A stretch of 64,000 bases of DNA from Norana najaformis (lineage: Eukaryota > Annelida > Clitellata > Crassiclitellata > Hormogastridae): the NCBI GenBank assembly GCA_964023275.1, contig OZ029929.1:1630001-1694000 (forward strand), read 5' to 3'. The translations under genes and the position numbers were made by a program. Below the pieces are notes generated by a model that ran no database searches, was not told the origin of the DNA, and saw nothing but the letters and a program-made list of their open reading frames with translations. Shown here piece after piece: positions 10,521-22,529 of the stretch (position 1 is the stretch's first letter; each line of letters opens with the position of its first letter).

Positions 10521-10744
10521 GTATGTGAACCGCACAAGGAGATGAAGTCTTAAAATTAATGTCAGAAACACTCAAAAAGTAAACTGTATTTGTGAATTTT
10601 TTGGAAACCTTTTTAAAATTGAGTACCTTTACAATAAGTTCGGCCTCGGCCGTAATGCTACGATGATTTGATGTCAAACGGTGAGGATGAATGCTGGTTG
10701 GAATTCACCTCGTGATTGTAACGTAAGATCGACGTCATATATAT

Positions 10745-10824
10745 ACACATTATTGTTATTATTATTATTTTTTGTGGCTTCGTTTTGGTGCGCCATATTA
10801 TTATTATTATCATTATTATTATTA

Positions 10825-10865
<41 letters not shown>

Positions 10866-11390
10866 ATGTTCATAGTAGAGTTCCGGAGAAGCAGATGGCG
10901 TTCCCACGCTGGACAGCCACTGAGAGTCTTTGAAGCAGGTAGCTGGTCTCCAGTGGATCGTGGGTTGCCATTGTCATTTTTCGTCCTAACTCCCGCACAA
11001 AATCCAATCCTTCCGTACTCCATGCGCCGCTGGTCTCCAGTGCGATCGCCACAAAAGAGTGGGTTTGGGCTATAGTGGCGTATTTTAGCCTTTTGGCTGA
11101 GACTGCCCGGTTTGCAGCTTCACTTGGTCCGGTTGAAGTAAATCCTAGATGTGACGCTGCAAATGTGTCAGAAACTGTCACATCCCATGTAAGACACCTT
11201 CCGCGAAAACCATGGGATAAGAGTCACGCCATCCGGTCGTTTGCCATCTTCCCTGGTTAGTCCCAACGGTTCTTTCTGAGCAGGGATGTGATTATAATCA
11301 TTGAGCCGCACATCCTGCTGAATAAACCCCTTACAGCCGGATGCGCAGCCCTGGGTGAAACCACGCCCACATTCTAATGGAAACATTGGA
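10745..11390 (-). pseudogene. Retroelement ORF C-terminal fragment with (ATG)n(AAT)n tail
   Basis: On the minus strand, 11386-11205 encodes KRPDGVTLIPW. After a one-base frame change the next frame continues GRCLTWDVTVSDTFAASH, then KRLKYATIAQTHSFVAIALE, and stops at 10870. The RPDG...L.WDVT...E...KY layout is common downstream of reverse transcriptase in invertebrate retroelements and could be a PD-(D/E)xK-type nuclease (inference). The copy is frameshifted, hence inactive. Its 3' end runs into ATG and then AAT trinucleotides (10745-10860 on the plus strand), as expected of a non-LTR tail. The same 3' sequence and tail recur at 38597-38670. Confidence 0.6.
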
Positions 11391-11479
11391 CCACGATACT
11401 ATAAGAATGCCCTTTCGAGTAAGTGGCTTTCATACCCTTCTGCTTTACTGTCAAACATCGAATTCTATGTAAATGTGTA

Positions 11480-11640
11480 AACGGTTTTCTAAAGCGACCG
11501 TATGGCCGCGACCCTGCTCGGGGGAGATCCTTCACACCGTCGCCCAGATGAATGGGCGCCTCGCCATGTAAGGTCCTCGTGCACGGACCGCACTAGCCGG
11601 GGTCAGTAGCGCGACCCGTCAACAAGGTTTCCGGAATATT
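11480..11640 (-). repeat. Family C repeat
   Basis: A diverged copy of the element at 33715, 41757, 41990 and 42475 (TTAAATGGCGTGGCGCCCAT, GTGAAGGATCTCACCC, GGCCATACGGTCGC). No coding content. Confidence 0.6.
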
Positions 11641-11689
11641 TTAAAAGAAACAGTCTCCCTTTAAACATTCGTTCTTTTCCACTTAGTTT

Positions 11690-11815
11690 AACTCAACGTT
11701 CATTCTCTGTTAACTTTAAAACGCACTTGTTTAGATCGGCAGGATACCCGTGTCATCAGCGCTTTTGAGAGGTGCTTGAAGAGCGCTATATAAGTGTTTG
11801 TTACATTACATTACA
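11690..11815 (+). repeat. L2-like LINE 3' end
   Basis: Ends GAAGAGCGCTATATAAGTG followed by TTACATTACATTACAT, the tail type of L2-clade LINEs. Only the 3' end is present. Confidence 0.6.
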
Positions 11816-11939
11816 TAGCCCGAGATTCAGATCTCTGAAATAAGCCACCTTCGAGGTGTAACAATATCTCTAGTCATATCCGTCATATACGTGTATCCTT
11901 TGAAAGCTTCTCCATTTTGAAACTCTAAATGCATATCTA

Positions 11940-11973
11940 ATATATTAATATAATAATACTAGTACTACTACTA

Positions 11974-12041
<68 letters not shown>

Positions 12042-12048
12042 TAATAAT
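11940..12048. repeat. (CTA)n(ATA)n microsatellite
   Basis: CTA trinucleotides pass into AAT trinucleotides. No gene. Confidence 0.9.
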
Positions 12049-12124
12049 ATAATCCGAACTCAACAAATGCAGATGAAATCTATAACATTGAATAGACTTG
12101 TTTTCTAGAAATATACTTTAACTT

Positions 12125-13240
12125 TTAGCAACGAGTTTCATCGCTCGCCATTTTGTAGAGAGTTATGGAGGAATTTGAATATCAGGAAATGCGTTTTACA
12201 CAGCGAAACTGGTAAGAATTTATTATTTTTCCGATCACAACATATGTTTGATGATGAAGCTACTTCACGAAAACGGTGAGTTTGACCCAAATATAAACAG
12301 CTAATAGTGAAAGCCAATGGATCCTGTTATGCATTTTAATCTGTATTTACTAGATATTGGTAGGTAAAATAAATGCTTGGTACTGTGGCCGTGCGAATCG
12401 AATTTCCTGAAATTCCGATACCCTTAATAAATTCTCGCCAAATGGCGAGTGATGAAAGAATGATTAAGCACACTAGAAGCTGGATTGATGTCATCTCCTG
12501 CCATCTAGCGAATACAATTAAACTAGAAGCTGAATATAAAGACGCCTAGTGACAAAACATTTTTAATACAAAAATTACTTCAATTAGACGATGGGTGATT
12601 GGTTTGAAAGTGGCGTGTGTGCTTTACTTAACCGATATGTCATATTAATAGATCATTTTATGTTAAATTGTATTCGCTACATGTCAATAGACAATATTTG
12701 GAAATCCGCTTGTGCTAATGATTCTAGTTTAATTTTATTCGCTAGAAAGCAGCAGATAATTTTAGAATATGTTATGCTGTTTTGATGCTTCTAGATGGTA
12801 GTTGATTCTTTTGCAATCTAGCTTCTAGTGTTTTATGAATTCTTTCATCGCAATCGAATATTGTACAAAATTATGGAAGAATCTGAATATCAGAAATTTC
12901 GATTTCCACGGCCAAAATGATGAGAATTTATTGCTTTATCTGTTAAGCCCTAGTGACATAAAACATTTTAAATACAATTACTTCAGTGAGGCGGTGGCCG
13001 ATTGGTTTCAACGTAGTATTTGGGTCATACATAAAAAGCAAATGCCCTTCACATAAAGGATCCTGTTACGCATTTTAAATTTTATTCACTAAAAGATGTC
13101 AGTGGATTTATTTGGGATCCATCTTTTAGTTTGTGCTCGCGCGTTTAGTTCAATTATATTCGCTAGATGACAAGCAGATTCTTGGAAATCCAGCTTCTAG
13201 TTTATTTTCAGGAATGCTTTAATCCCGCAGTTTTGTACCA
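12125..13240. repeat. Degenerate duplication with internal inverted repeats (foldback-like)
   Basis: Direct copies start at about 12128, 12836 and 13211 (TTTCATCGC...AATTATGGAGGAATTTGAATATCAG). An arm at 12452-12526, containing CTAGAAGCTGGATT and ATCTAGCGAATACAATTAAA, is repeated in inverted orientation at about 13144-13222 and partly at 12720-12840. A foldback element or nested MITEs would give this pattern. Two short ORFs inside (12591 and 12835) look incidental. Confidence 0.5.
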
Positions 13241-13364
13241 AATTATGAGACGGTGTATTGGTTTGAGCATTAGAGGGGTGGTCAGTTTTATCACGATGAC
13301 GATGCGTGTGTATGCTTAGGCATATTTTAATAGTTAGTATTTGTCCCACTTTAGGGTTTATCAT

Positions 13365-14010
13365 GGGCGATTAGTTTGAACGCTCCTTCTCCTCACTTCA
13401 CACCTGCTAAAGGCGGTCACGGTTCACTACCACACACAAGGTCAAGACCCGTCTACGATATGCACATCGTTTTGAAACAGACAATTATGTCTTGTGGCAG
13501 GGCAGTCGATTAAACCGCTCCTTCTTGCCCTGATCGCTCCTTTTTCTCGCTCCACACCTGTTAAACACGGTCACGGTTCGCTGACTATACACAAGTTCAA
13601 GACCCGGTCTGCGATATGCATATCGCTTGAAAACAGACTTGTGGCATGTTGGCCGATTGGTTTGAACGCTCCTTCTCATTCCACACCTGCTAATGCAGTC
13701 ACGGTTGGCTGACCACACACAATACCCGGCTACAATATGCAAATCGTCTGACTGACTTGTGGCACGCTGGCCGATTGCTTTGAGTGCCCTTTCGTTTCAC
13801 TTCACACCTGTTAAACACGGTCACGGTTCGTTGACCACACACCTGTGCCTGACCCTCTACAATATGCAAATTGTTTGGAAACAGACTTGTGGCACGCTGG
13901 CCGATTGTTTTAAGCGCATCCACACCTGTTCAACACGGTCACGGTTCGCTGACCACATTCAATTTGAAGACCCGTCTACAATACGCAAATCGTTTTAAAA
14001 GATACAATTG
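13365..14010. repeat. Five-copy tandem repeat, 118-154 bp, octamer-like motif in each unit
   Basis: Units are marked by CACACCTG(T/C)TAA..CGGTCACGGTTCG; GGTTC occurs at 13421, 13575, 13703, 13825 and 13943. Each unit also has TGGCCGATTGGTTTGAACGC, akin to the SINE head at 37577, and a variant of AATATGCAAATCG close to the POU octamer ATGCAAAT. Overlapping short ORFs on both strands are repeat translations. Confidence 0.65.
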
Positions 14011-14011
14011 T

Positions 14012-14236
14012 AGTGGTATGGTCGGTGCCTCGTAACCGGAGGGTTGCAGGTTCGAATCAGCCACAAGCCATTGTGTAGCGACCTTGGTCAAGTTGCTCAC
14101 CCACAGTTGTCTGTGAGGAAGGCAACGGGATACCACCTCACCCATCTCCTCCCGGGTGGCATAAAGCCATTGGATCTGCCTTCGGGCTGAGAACTCATCA
14201 TCATCATCATCATCATCATCATCAACATCATCATCT
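14012..14236 (+). repeat. tRNA-derived SINE with (ATC)n tail
   Basis: The head contains TGGTCGGTGCCTCGTAACC (A-box-like) and GGTTGCAGGTTCGAATC with a consensus B box. The body reads GACCTTGGTCAAGTTGCTCA, GGCATAAAGCCATTGGATC and CTTCGGGCTGAGAAC, and the 3' end is (ATC)n at about 14195-14230. This is the layout of a pol III retroposon. Confidence 0.75.
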
Positions 14237-14261
14237 AGTATCATAGTGGTGAGATAAAGAA

Positions 14262-14350
14262 CGGGAGGAGGAGGAATTAGGATATGATTTGTGGAAGAGG
14301 AGTGCTTTAAGTTTTGAGTGAAAGAGGTGAAGTGTTGGTGAGTTCGCATA
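14262..14350 (-). repeat. L2-like LINE fragment
   Basis: The minus strand encodes FHSKLKALLFHKSYPNSSSS, matching the FHSKLNFHLFKKSHPDPS segment of 34630-34690 and the HRSYPDSSSP segment of 32900. This is the C-terminal end of the LINE ORF2. Confidence 0.6.
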
Positions 14351-14429
14351 ATGGATCAGATAATAGGTGCAACTCACACATCAAGATCATCTTTTGCTGG
14401 AAGCAGAAGAGGCGAGTTTTCATTGTAAA

Positions 14430-14530
14430 GATGTAGGGACCTTTAGCAAGTCCTTCACTCACAATTGCTTACGATTGATTTTACTCATTAGATGGTGCTG
14501 CTCAATAAATGCCGAAATAATTTTTAAAAT
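14430..14530 (+). repeat. SINE body fragment
   Basis: TAGGGACCTTTAGCAAGTCC...GCTCAATAAATGCCGAAAT matches the body and 3' end of the SINE at 39690-39810. 14535-14780 holds nothing I recognise. Confidence 0.55.
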
Positions 14531-14788
14531 CTCAATTGAATCCTTACCATTATACCAACTCCAGGGGATGGTGGTTGAATAGCCCAGGTGGCTTGGTGTA
14601 CCATGGATATTCACCCATCCAAGTGCTAACCATGCTCGACATTGCTTAAGTTTACTGTGATTGCCAGGGCTGTATCCTCAGAACTAAGAATCTATCCTTA
14701 ATCATGTAAAACGAGTGTTATTATGCCCAGGCTGCTTAATTTACCTGGGATTACAATTTCTTGAGATGTTTGGTGTTTTTTTTAATAG

Positions 14789-14918
14789 ATTCAGCTTCAG
14801 CAGCGCGAGCATCGCATGCGACATCTTCAGCATGAAAAGCATCAGTAGAAACGGTGTCAAAAAGAGGAAACGTTGAATGAGGAGCTGACAGCAAGAGAGG
14901 AAGAACTGGAAGATGCTA
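14789..14918 (+). CDS. Candidate coiled-coil exon with an internal TAG
   Basis: A poly-T tract and AATAG acceptor precede 14789, and a GTGAGT donor follows 14918. The frame between reads IQLQQREHRMRHLQHEKHQ, then TAG, then KRCQKEETLNEELTAREE and ELEDA. Heavy Q/E/K/R/L content with spaced leucines suggests a coiled coil. The in-frame TAG (14846-14848) sits where CAG or AAG would keep the heptads running, so this is either a decayed exon, a nonsense allele, a sequence error or a chance signal. The exon ends in phase 1. The 6.5 kb satellite begins about 100 bp downstream, so it would lie in the next intron. The family is not recognised. Confidence 0.35.
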
Positions 14919-15024
14919 GTGAGTCTTAGCGGTCCATTATCTGCCACCCAATCTATTGACTTCTCTGCTGCTCCAATCCGTTGCCTAACTGCACCTAGAT
15001 AAGATATCTAGACGTGATAGTACA

Positions 15025-18000
15025 ATGGTTAGGATGCTTGTGATGATAATGATAATGATGATGATGATGATGCTGCTGCTGATGATGATCCTGTTGTTGA
15101 TGATGATGATGATGATGTTGATTATGTTGATGTTGATGCCGATGATGTTGATGTTGATGATTATGTTGATGTTGATGTTGATGATGATGTTGATGTTGAT
15201 GCCGATGATGTTGTTGTTGATGATTATGTTGATGTTGATGCCGTTGATGTTGATGTTAATGTTGTTGTTGATGATGATGTTGATGTTGATGTTAATGTTG
15301 TTGTTGATGTTGATGCCGATGATGATGTTGATGTTGATGTTGATGTTGATGATTATGTTGATGTTGATGTTGATTGATGTTGATGATTATGTTGATGTTG
15401 ATTGATGTTGATGTTGATTGGTGTTGATGTTGATTGATGTTGATGTTGATTGATGTTGAGTTGATGATTATGTTGATGTTGATTGATGTTGATGTTGATT
15501 GGTGTTGATGTTGATTGATGTTGATGTTGATTGATGTTGATGTTGATGATTATGTTGATGTTGATGATTATGTTGATGTTGATGTTAATGTTGATGATTA
15601 TGTTGATGTTGATGTTAATGTTGTTGTTGTTGATGTTTGATGTTAATGTTGTTGTTGTTGATGTTGATGTTTGATGTTGATGCCGATGATGATGTTGATG
15701 ATTATGTTGATGATTATGTTAATGTTGTTGATGTTGATGATGATGTTGATGTTGATGTTGATGTTAATGTTGTTGTTGATGATTATGTTGATGTTGATGT
15801 TGATGATGATGTTGATGTTGGTGATGATGTTGATGTTGATGCCGTTGATGTTGATGTTAATGTTGTTGTTGATGATGATGTTGATGTTGATGTTAATGTT
15901 GTTGTTGATGTTGATGCCGATGATGATGTTGATGTTGATGATTATGTTGATGTTGATGTTGATTGATGTTGATGATTATGTTGATGTTGATTGATGTTGA
16001 TGTTGATTGGTGTTGATGTTGATTGATGTTGATGTTGATTGATGTTAATGTTGATGATTATGTTGATGTTGATGTTATTGTTGTTGTTGTTGATATTGAT
16101 GTTTGATGTTGATGACGATGATGATGTTGATGTTGATGATTATGTTGATGTTGATGATTATGTTGATGTTGATGTTATTGTTGTTTTGTTGATGTTGATG
16201 TTTGATGTTGATGTTTGATGTTGATGTCGATGATTGATGTTGATGATTATGTTGATGTTGATGTTGATTGATGGATGTTGATGTTGATGATTATGTTGAT
16301 GTTGATGATGTTGATGTTGATGATTATGTTGATGTTGATGTTGATTGATGTTGATGATTATGTTGATGTTGATGTTGATTGATGGATGTTGATGTTGATG
16401 ATTATGTTGATGTTGATGATTATGTTGATGTTGATGCCGATGATGATGTTGATGATGATGTTGATGTTGATGCTGATGATGTTGATGATGATGTTGATGT
16501 TGATGTTGATTGATGTTGATGATTATGTTGATGTTGATTGATGTTGATGTTGATTGGTGTTGATGTTGATTGATGTTGATGTTGATTGATGTTAATGTTG
16601 ATGATTATGTTGATGTTGATGTTATTGTTGTTGTTGTTGATATTGATGTTTGATGTTGATGACGATGATGATGTTGATGTTGATGATTATGTTGATGTTG
16701 ATGATTATGTTGATGTTGATGTTATTGTTGTTTTGTTGATGTTGATGTTTGATGTTGATGTCGATGATTGATGTTGATGATTATGTTGATGTTGATGTTG
16801 ATTGATGGATGTTGATGTTGATTGATGTTGATGATTATGTTGATGTTGATGATGTTGATGTTGATGATTATGTTGATGTTGATGTTGATTGATGTTGATG
16901 ATTATGTTGATGTTGATGTTGATTGATGGATGTTGATGTTGATGATTATGTTGATGTTGATGATGATGTTGATGTTGATGCCGATGATGTTGATGTTGAT
17001 GATTATGTTGATGTTGATGTTGATGATGATGTTGATGTTGATGATGATGTTGATGTTGATGCCGATGATGTTGATGTTGATGATTATGTTGATGTTGATG
17101 TTGATGATTATGTTGATGTTGATGTTGATGATTATGTTGATGCTGATGCCGTTGATGTTGATGTTAATGTTGTTGTTGATGATGATGTTGATGTTGATGT
17201 TAATGTTGTTGTTGATGTTGATGCCGATGATGATGTTGATGTTGATGTTGATGATTATGTTGATGTTGATGTTGATTGATGTTGATGATTATGTTGATGT
17301 TGATTGATGTTGATGTTGATTGGTGTTGATGTTGATTGATGTTGATGTTGATTGATGTTGAGTTGATGATTATGTTGATGTTGATGATGATGTTGATGTT
17401 GATGTTAATGTTGTTGTTGATGTTGATGCCGATGATGATGTTGATGTTGATGTTGATTGATGCTGATGTTGATTGATGTTGATGATTATGTTGATGTTGA
17501 TTGATGTTGATGTTGATTGGTGTTGATGTTGATTGATGTTGATGTTGATTGATGTTGATGCCGATGATGATGTTGATGTTGATGATTATGTTGATGTTGA
17601 TGCCGATGATGATGTTGATGATTATGTTGATGTTGATTGATGTTGATGTTGATTGATGTTGATGTTGATTGATGTTGATGCCGATGATGATGTTGATGTT
17701 GATGATTATGTTGATGTTGATGCCGATGATGATGTTGATGTTGTTGATTATGTTGATGATTATGTTGATGTTGATTGATGTTGATGCTGATTGATGTTGA
17801 TGATTATGTTGATGTTGATTGATGTTGATGTTGATTGGTGTTGATGTTGATGATTATGTTGATGTTGATGTTAATGTTGATGATGATGTTGATGTTAATG
17901 TTGTTGTTGTTGATGTTTGATGTTGATGCCGATGATGATGTTGATGTTGATGATTATGTTGATGTTGATGCCGATGATGATGTTGATGTTGATGTTGATG

Positions 18001-21000
18001 ATTATGTTGATGTTGATGCCGATGATGATGTTGATGTTGATGTTGATGTTGATGATTATGTTGATGATGATGTTGATGTTGATGATTATGTTGATGTTGA
18101 TGCCGTTGATGTTGATGTTAATGTTGTTGTTGATGATGATGTTGATGTTGATGATTATGTTGATGTTGATGCCGATGATGATGTTGATGTTGATGTTGAT
18201 GATTATGTTGATGTTGATGTTGATTGATGTTGATGATTATGTTGATGTTGATTGATGTTGATGTTGATTGGTGTTGATGTTGATTGATGTTGATGTTGAT
18301 TGATGTTGATGTTGATGATTATGTTGATGTTGATGATTATGTTGATGTTGATGTTAATGTTGATGATTATGTTGATGTTGATGTTAATGTTGTTGTTGTT
18401 GATGTTTGATGTTAATGTTGTTGTTGTTGATGTTGATGTTTGATGTTGATGCCGATGATGATGTTGATGATTATGTTGATGATTATGTTAATGTTGTTGA
18501 TGTTGATGATGATGTTGATGTTGATGTTAATGTTGTTGTTGATGATGATGTTGATGTTGATGCCGTTGATGTTGATGTTAATGTTGTTGTTGATGATGAT
18601 GTTGATGTTGATGTTAATGTTGTTGTTGATGTTGATGCCGATGATGATGTTGATGTTGATGATTATGTTGATGTTGATGTTGATTGATGTTGATGATTAT
18701 GTTGATGTTGATTGATGTTGATGTTGATTGGTGTTGATGTTGATTGATGTTGATGTTGATTGATGTTGATGTTGATGATTATGTTGATGTTGATGATTAT
18801 GTTGATGTTGATGTTAATGTTGATGATTATGTTGATGTTGATGTTATTGTTGTTGTTGTTGATATTGATGTTTGATGTTGATGCCGATGATGATGTTGAT
18901 GTTGATGATTATGTTGATGTTGATGATTATGTTGATGTTGATGTTATTGTTGTTTTGTTGATGTTGATGTTTGATGTTGATGTCGATGATTGATGTTGAT
19001 GATTATGATGATGTTGATGTTGATTGATGGATGTTGATGTTGATTGATGTTGATGATTATGTTGATGTTGATGATGTTGATGTTGATTGATGTTGATGAT
19101 TATGTTGATGTTGATGTTGATTGATGGATGTTGATGCCGATGATGTTGATGTTGATGATGATGTTGATGTTGATGCCGATGATGTTGATGTTGATGATTA
19201 TGTTGATGTTGATGTTGATGATGATGTTGATGTTGATGATGATGTTGATGTTGATGCCGATGATGTTGATGTTGATGTTTGATGTTGATGTCGATGATTG
19301 ATGTTGATGATTATGATGATGTTGATGTTGATTGATGGATGTTGATGTTGATTGATGTTGATGATTATGTTGATGTTGATGATGTTGATGTTGATTGATG
19401 TTGATGATTATGTTGATGTTGATGTTGATTGATGGATGTTGATGCCGATGATGTTGATGTTGATGATTATGTTGATGTTGATGCCGTTGATGTTGATGTT
19501 AATGTTGTTGTTGATGATGATGTTGATGTTGATGTTAATGTTGTTGTTGATGTTGATGCCGATGATGATGTTGATGTTGATGTTGATGATTATGTTGATG
19601 TTGATGTTGATTGATGTTGATGATTATGTTGATGTTGATTGATGTTGATGTTGATTGGTGTTGATGTTGATTGATGTTGATGTTGATTGATGTTGAGTTG
19701 ATGATTATGTTGATGTTGATGATGATGTTGATGTTGATGTTAATGTTGTTGTTGATGTTGATGCCGATGATGATGTTGATGTTGATGTTGATGCCGGTGA
19801 TGATGTTGATGTTGATGATTATGTTGATGATTATGTTGATGTTGATTGATGTTGATGTTGATTGATGTTGATGTTGATTGATGTTGATGCCGATGATGAT
19901 GTTGATGTTGATGATTATGTTGATGTTGATGCCGATGATGATGTTGATGTTGATGATTATGTTGATGATTATGTTGATGTTGATTGATGTTGATGCTGAT
20001 TGATGTTGATGATTATGTTGATGTTGATTGATGTTGATGTTGATTGGTGTTGATGTTGATGATTATGTTGATGTTGATGATTATGTTGATGTTGATGTTA
20101 ATGTTGATGATGATGTTGATGTTAATGTTGTTGTTGTTGATGTTTGATGTTGATGCCGATGATGATGTTGATGTTGATGATTATGTTGATGTTGATGCCG
20201 ATGATGATGTTGATGTTGATGATTATGTTGATGATTATGTTGATGTTGATTGATGTTGATGTTGATTGATGTTGATGATTATGTTGATGTTGATTGATGT
20301 TGATGTTGATTGGTGTTGATGTTGATTGATGTTGATGTTGATTGATGTTGATGTTGATGATTATGTTGATGTTGATGATGATGTTGATGTTGATGTTAAT
20401 GTTGTTGTTGATGTTGATGCCGATGATGATGTTGATGTTGATGTTGATGATTATGTTGATGTTGATGTTGATTGATGTTGATGATTATGTTGATGTTGAT
20501 TGATGTTGATGTTGATTGGTGTTGATGTTGATTGATGTTGATGTTGATTGATGTTGATGCCGATGATGATGTTGATGATTATGTTGATGTTGATGCCGAT
20601 GATGATGTTGATGTTGATGATTATGTTGATGATTATGTTGATGTTGATTGATGTTGATGTTGATTGATGTTGATGATTATGTTGATGTTGATTGATGTTG
20701 ATGTTGATTGGTGTTGATGTTGATTGATGTTGATGTTGATTGATGTTGAGTTGATGATTATGTTGATGTTGATGATTATGTTGATGTTGATGTTAATGTT
20801 GATGATTATGTTGATGTTGATGTTAATGTTGTTGTTGATGTTTGATGTTGATGCCGATGATGATGTTGATGTTGATGATTATGTTGATGATTATGTTGAT
20901 GTTGATGTTGTTTGATGTTGATGATTATGTTGATGTTGATTGATGTTGATGTTGATTGGTGTTGATGTTGATTGATGTTGATGTTGATTGATGTTGATGC

Positions 21001-21545
21001 CGATGATGATGTTGATGTTGATGATTATGTTGATGATTATGTTGATGTTGATGTTGATTGATGTTGATGATTATGTTGATGTTGATTGATGTTGATGTTG
21101 ATTGGTGTTGATGTTGATTGATGTTGATGTTGATTGATGTTGATGTTGATGATTATGTTGATGTTGATGATTATGTTGATGTTGATGTTAATGTTGATGA
21201 TTATGTTGATGTTGATGTTAATGTTGTTGTTGTTGATGTTGATTTTTGATGTTGATTGATGTTGATGATTATGTTGATGTTGATTGATGTTGATGTTGAT
21301 TGGTGTTGATGTTGATTGATGTTGATGTTGATTGATGTTGATGTTGATGATTATGTTGATGTTGATGATTATGTTGATGTTGATGTTAATGTTGATGATT
21401 ATGTTGATGTTGATGTTAATGTTGTTGTTGATGTTGATGTTTGATGTTGATGCCGATGATGATGTTGATGATTATGTTGATGATTATGTTGATGTTGATT
21501 GATGTTGATGTTGATGATTATGTTGATGTTGATGTTGGTGATGAT
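15025..21545 (+). repeat. 6.5 kb GATGTT hexamer satellite with higher-order structure
   Basis: Essentially all GATGTT variants. Recurrent words are GATTATGTTGATGTT, TTGATTGATGTT, GATTGGTGTTGATG and GCCGATGATGATG. The plus strand is almost devoid of C except within GCC, GTC, GAC and GCT. Long blocks repeat; for example the block around TGATATTGATGTTTGATG occurs at 16091, 16638 and 18860. Two frames stay open by composition and give MLMLMI and DVDVDD peptides; none of those ORFs is a gene. Confidence 0.97.
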
Positions 21546-21610
21546 GATGATTTAGGAGTTTTCTTCAGATTAGATTAGATCTCAACGTATTTTTGTGCCG
21601 TATTTTGTAG

Positions 21611-21910
21611 ATATGACCGGCATTTGCGAACTGATGTTCATGGTCTCCGCAATGGACGAGAATTCTTCTGTGGCCTCAAGCAAAATACGAAACGCCGACT
21701 AAAGTGGAAATGGTTGATGGGTCCAGAGGCAGAAAAAAAGCAGCATCTCAGTTACAGTCAGCACATCACTCCAGCGCAGATTCCTCTCTCTGATTTGAAC
21801 AGTTTGAAATGCAGCGGTCCACGAAGGACGTCCACCCAGAGGGGCGGAAGGGTCACCCAGAGGGGCGGAAGGGTCACCCAACGCGGACAATTGGATGGGG
21901 TTATGTAGTG
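21611..21910 (+). CDS. Candidate 3' terminal exon
   Basis: TATTTTGTAG at 21601-21610 is an acceptor-like sequence. One frame is open from it to TAG at about 21908 (YDRHLRTDVHGLRNGREFF, later QRGGRVTQRGGRVTQRG from an 18 bp triplication). Another frame, the one phase-compatible with the exon ending at 14918, reads NMTGICELMFMVSAMDEN and stops at TAA after about 30 codons. Neither resembles a family I know. An AATAAA at 23021 could end such a transcript. 21910-22500 shows nothing else. Confidence 0.3.
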
Positions 21911-22529
21911 CAGTGACCCAGATTTAAATCTGATGGAAACAGCTCTTTCCTTACAGACTTAAACAAAAACTTACGTAGGTTTTTTACAGGACGACGCCGA
22001 TTCAATGATATAGTAAGAACGGTTTACAATGGCTGCTATCATGGATGTTTCAGCGTTTCAGGATAAGACTAGGATAGAAACTGGCTTGTGTTACCACAAG
22101 TCATAGGACTACAGATATGTCAATATTTAGATAAGATCTTGTGTGGTATTCATTTTTTTGTATGTTTGTAACGTTATTGTATGTGATTTAGACTTCAGTA
22201 TCTTTCGTTAGAACTCGGGTTGTATGGACTACGTTGTTTGTATTGTTGTAAGACTTTTTTTGTGCCTAGAGACCGGGGGACAAGCGATTTTTCAGAGCAG
22301 GTAGTCACAGAATAGACCAGAGTCTTTTTATGTACAGTGCTTTGCTGGGTAGAGTAATGTAACGAGTATTGTTCTGTAAGTTGATTTAGTAGCTCGATTT
22401 GCAGCTTAACGGACTGGAAGAACGTGTATGGTCATTAGAAACACCTTATTTGGGTGTAATTTATTTGATTAAGTGAAAAATAACTGATTTTAAACCAAAA
22501 TGAGTTTTCTTTGGTGTTACGTTTTTGAC

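Noticed and set aside
15025..21545. Many ORFs giving acidic DVDVDD or hydrophobic MLMLMI proteins
   Set aside because: They are translations of the GATGTT satellite in different frames; openness follows from the lack of TAA/TAG/TGA in those frames.
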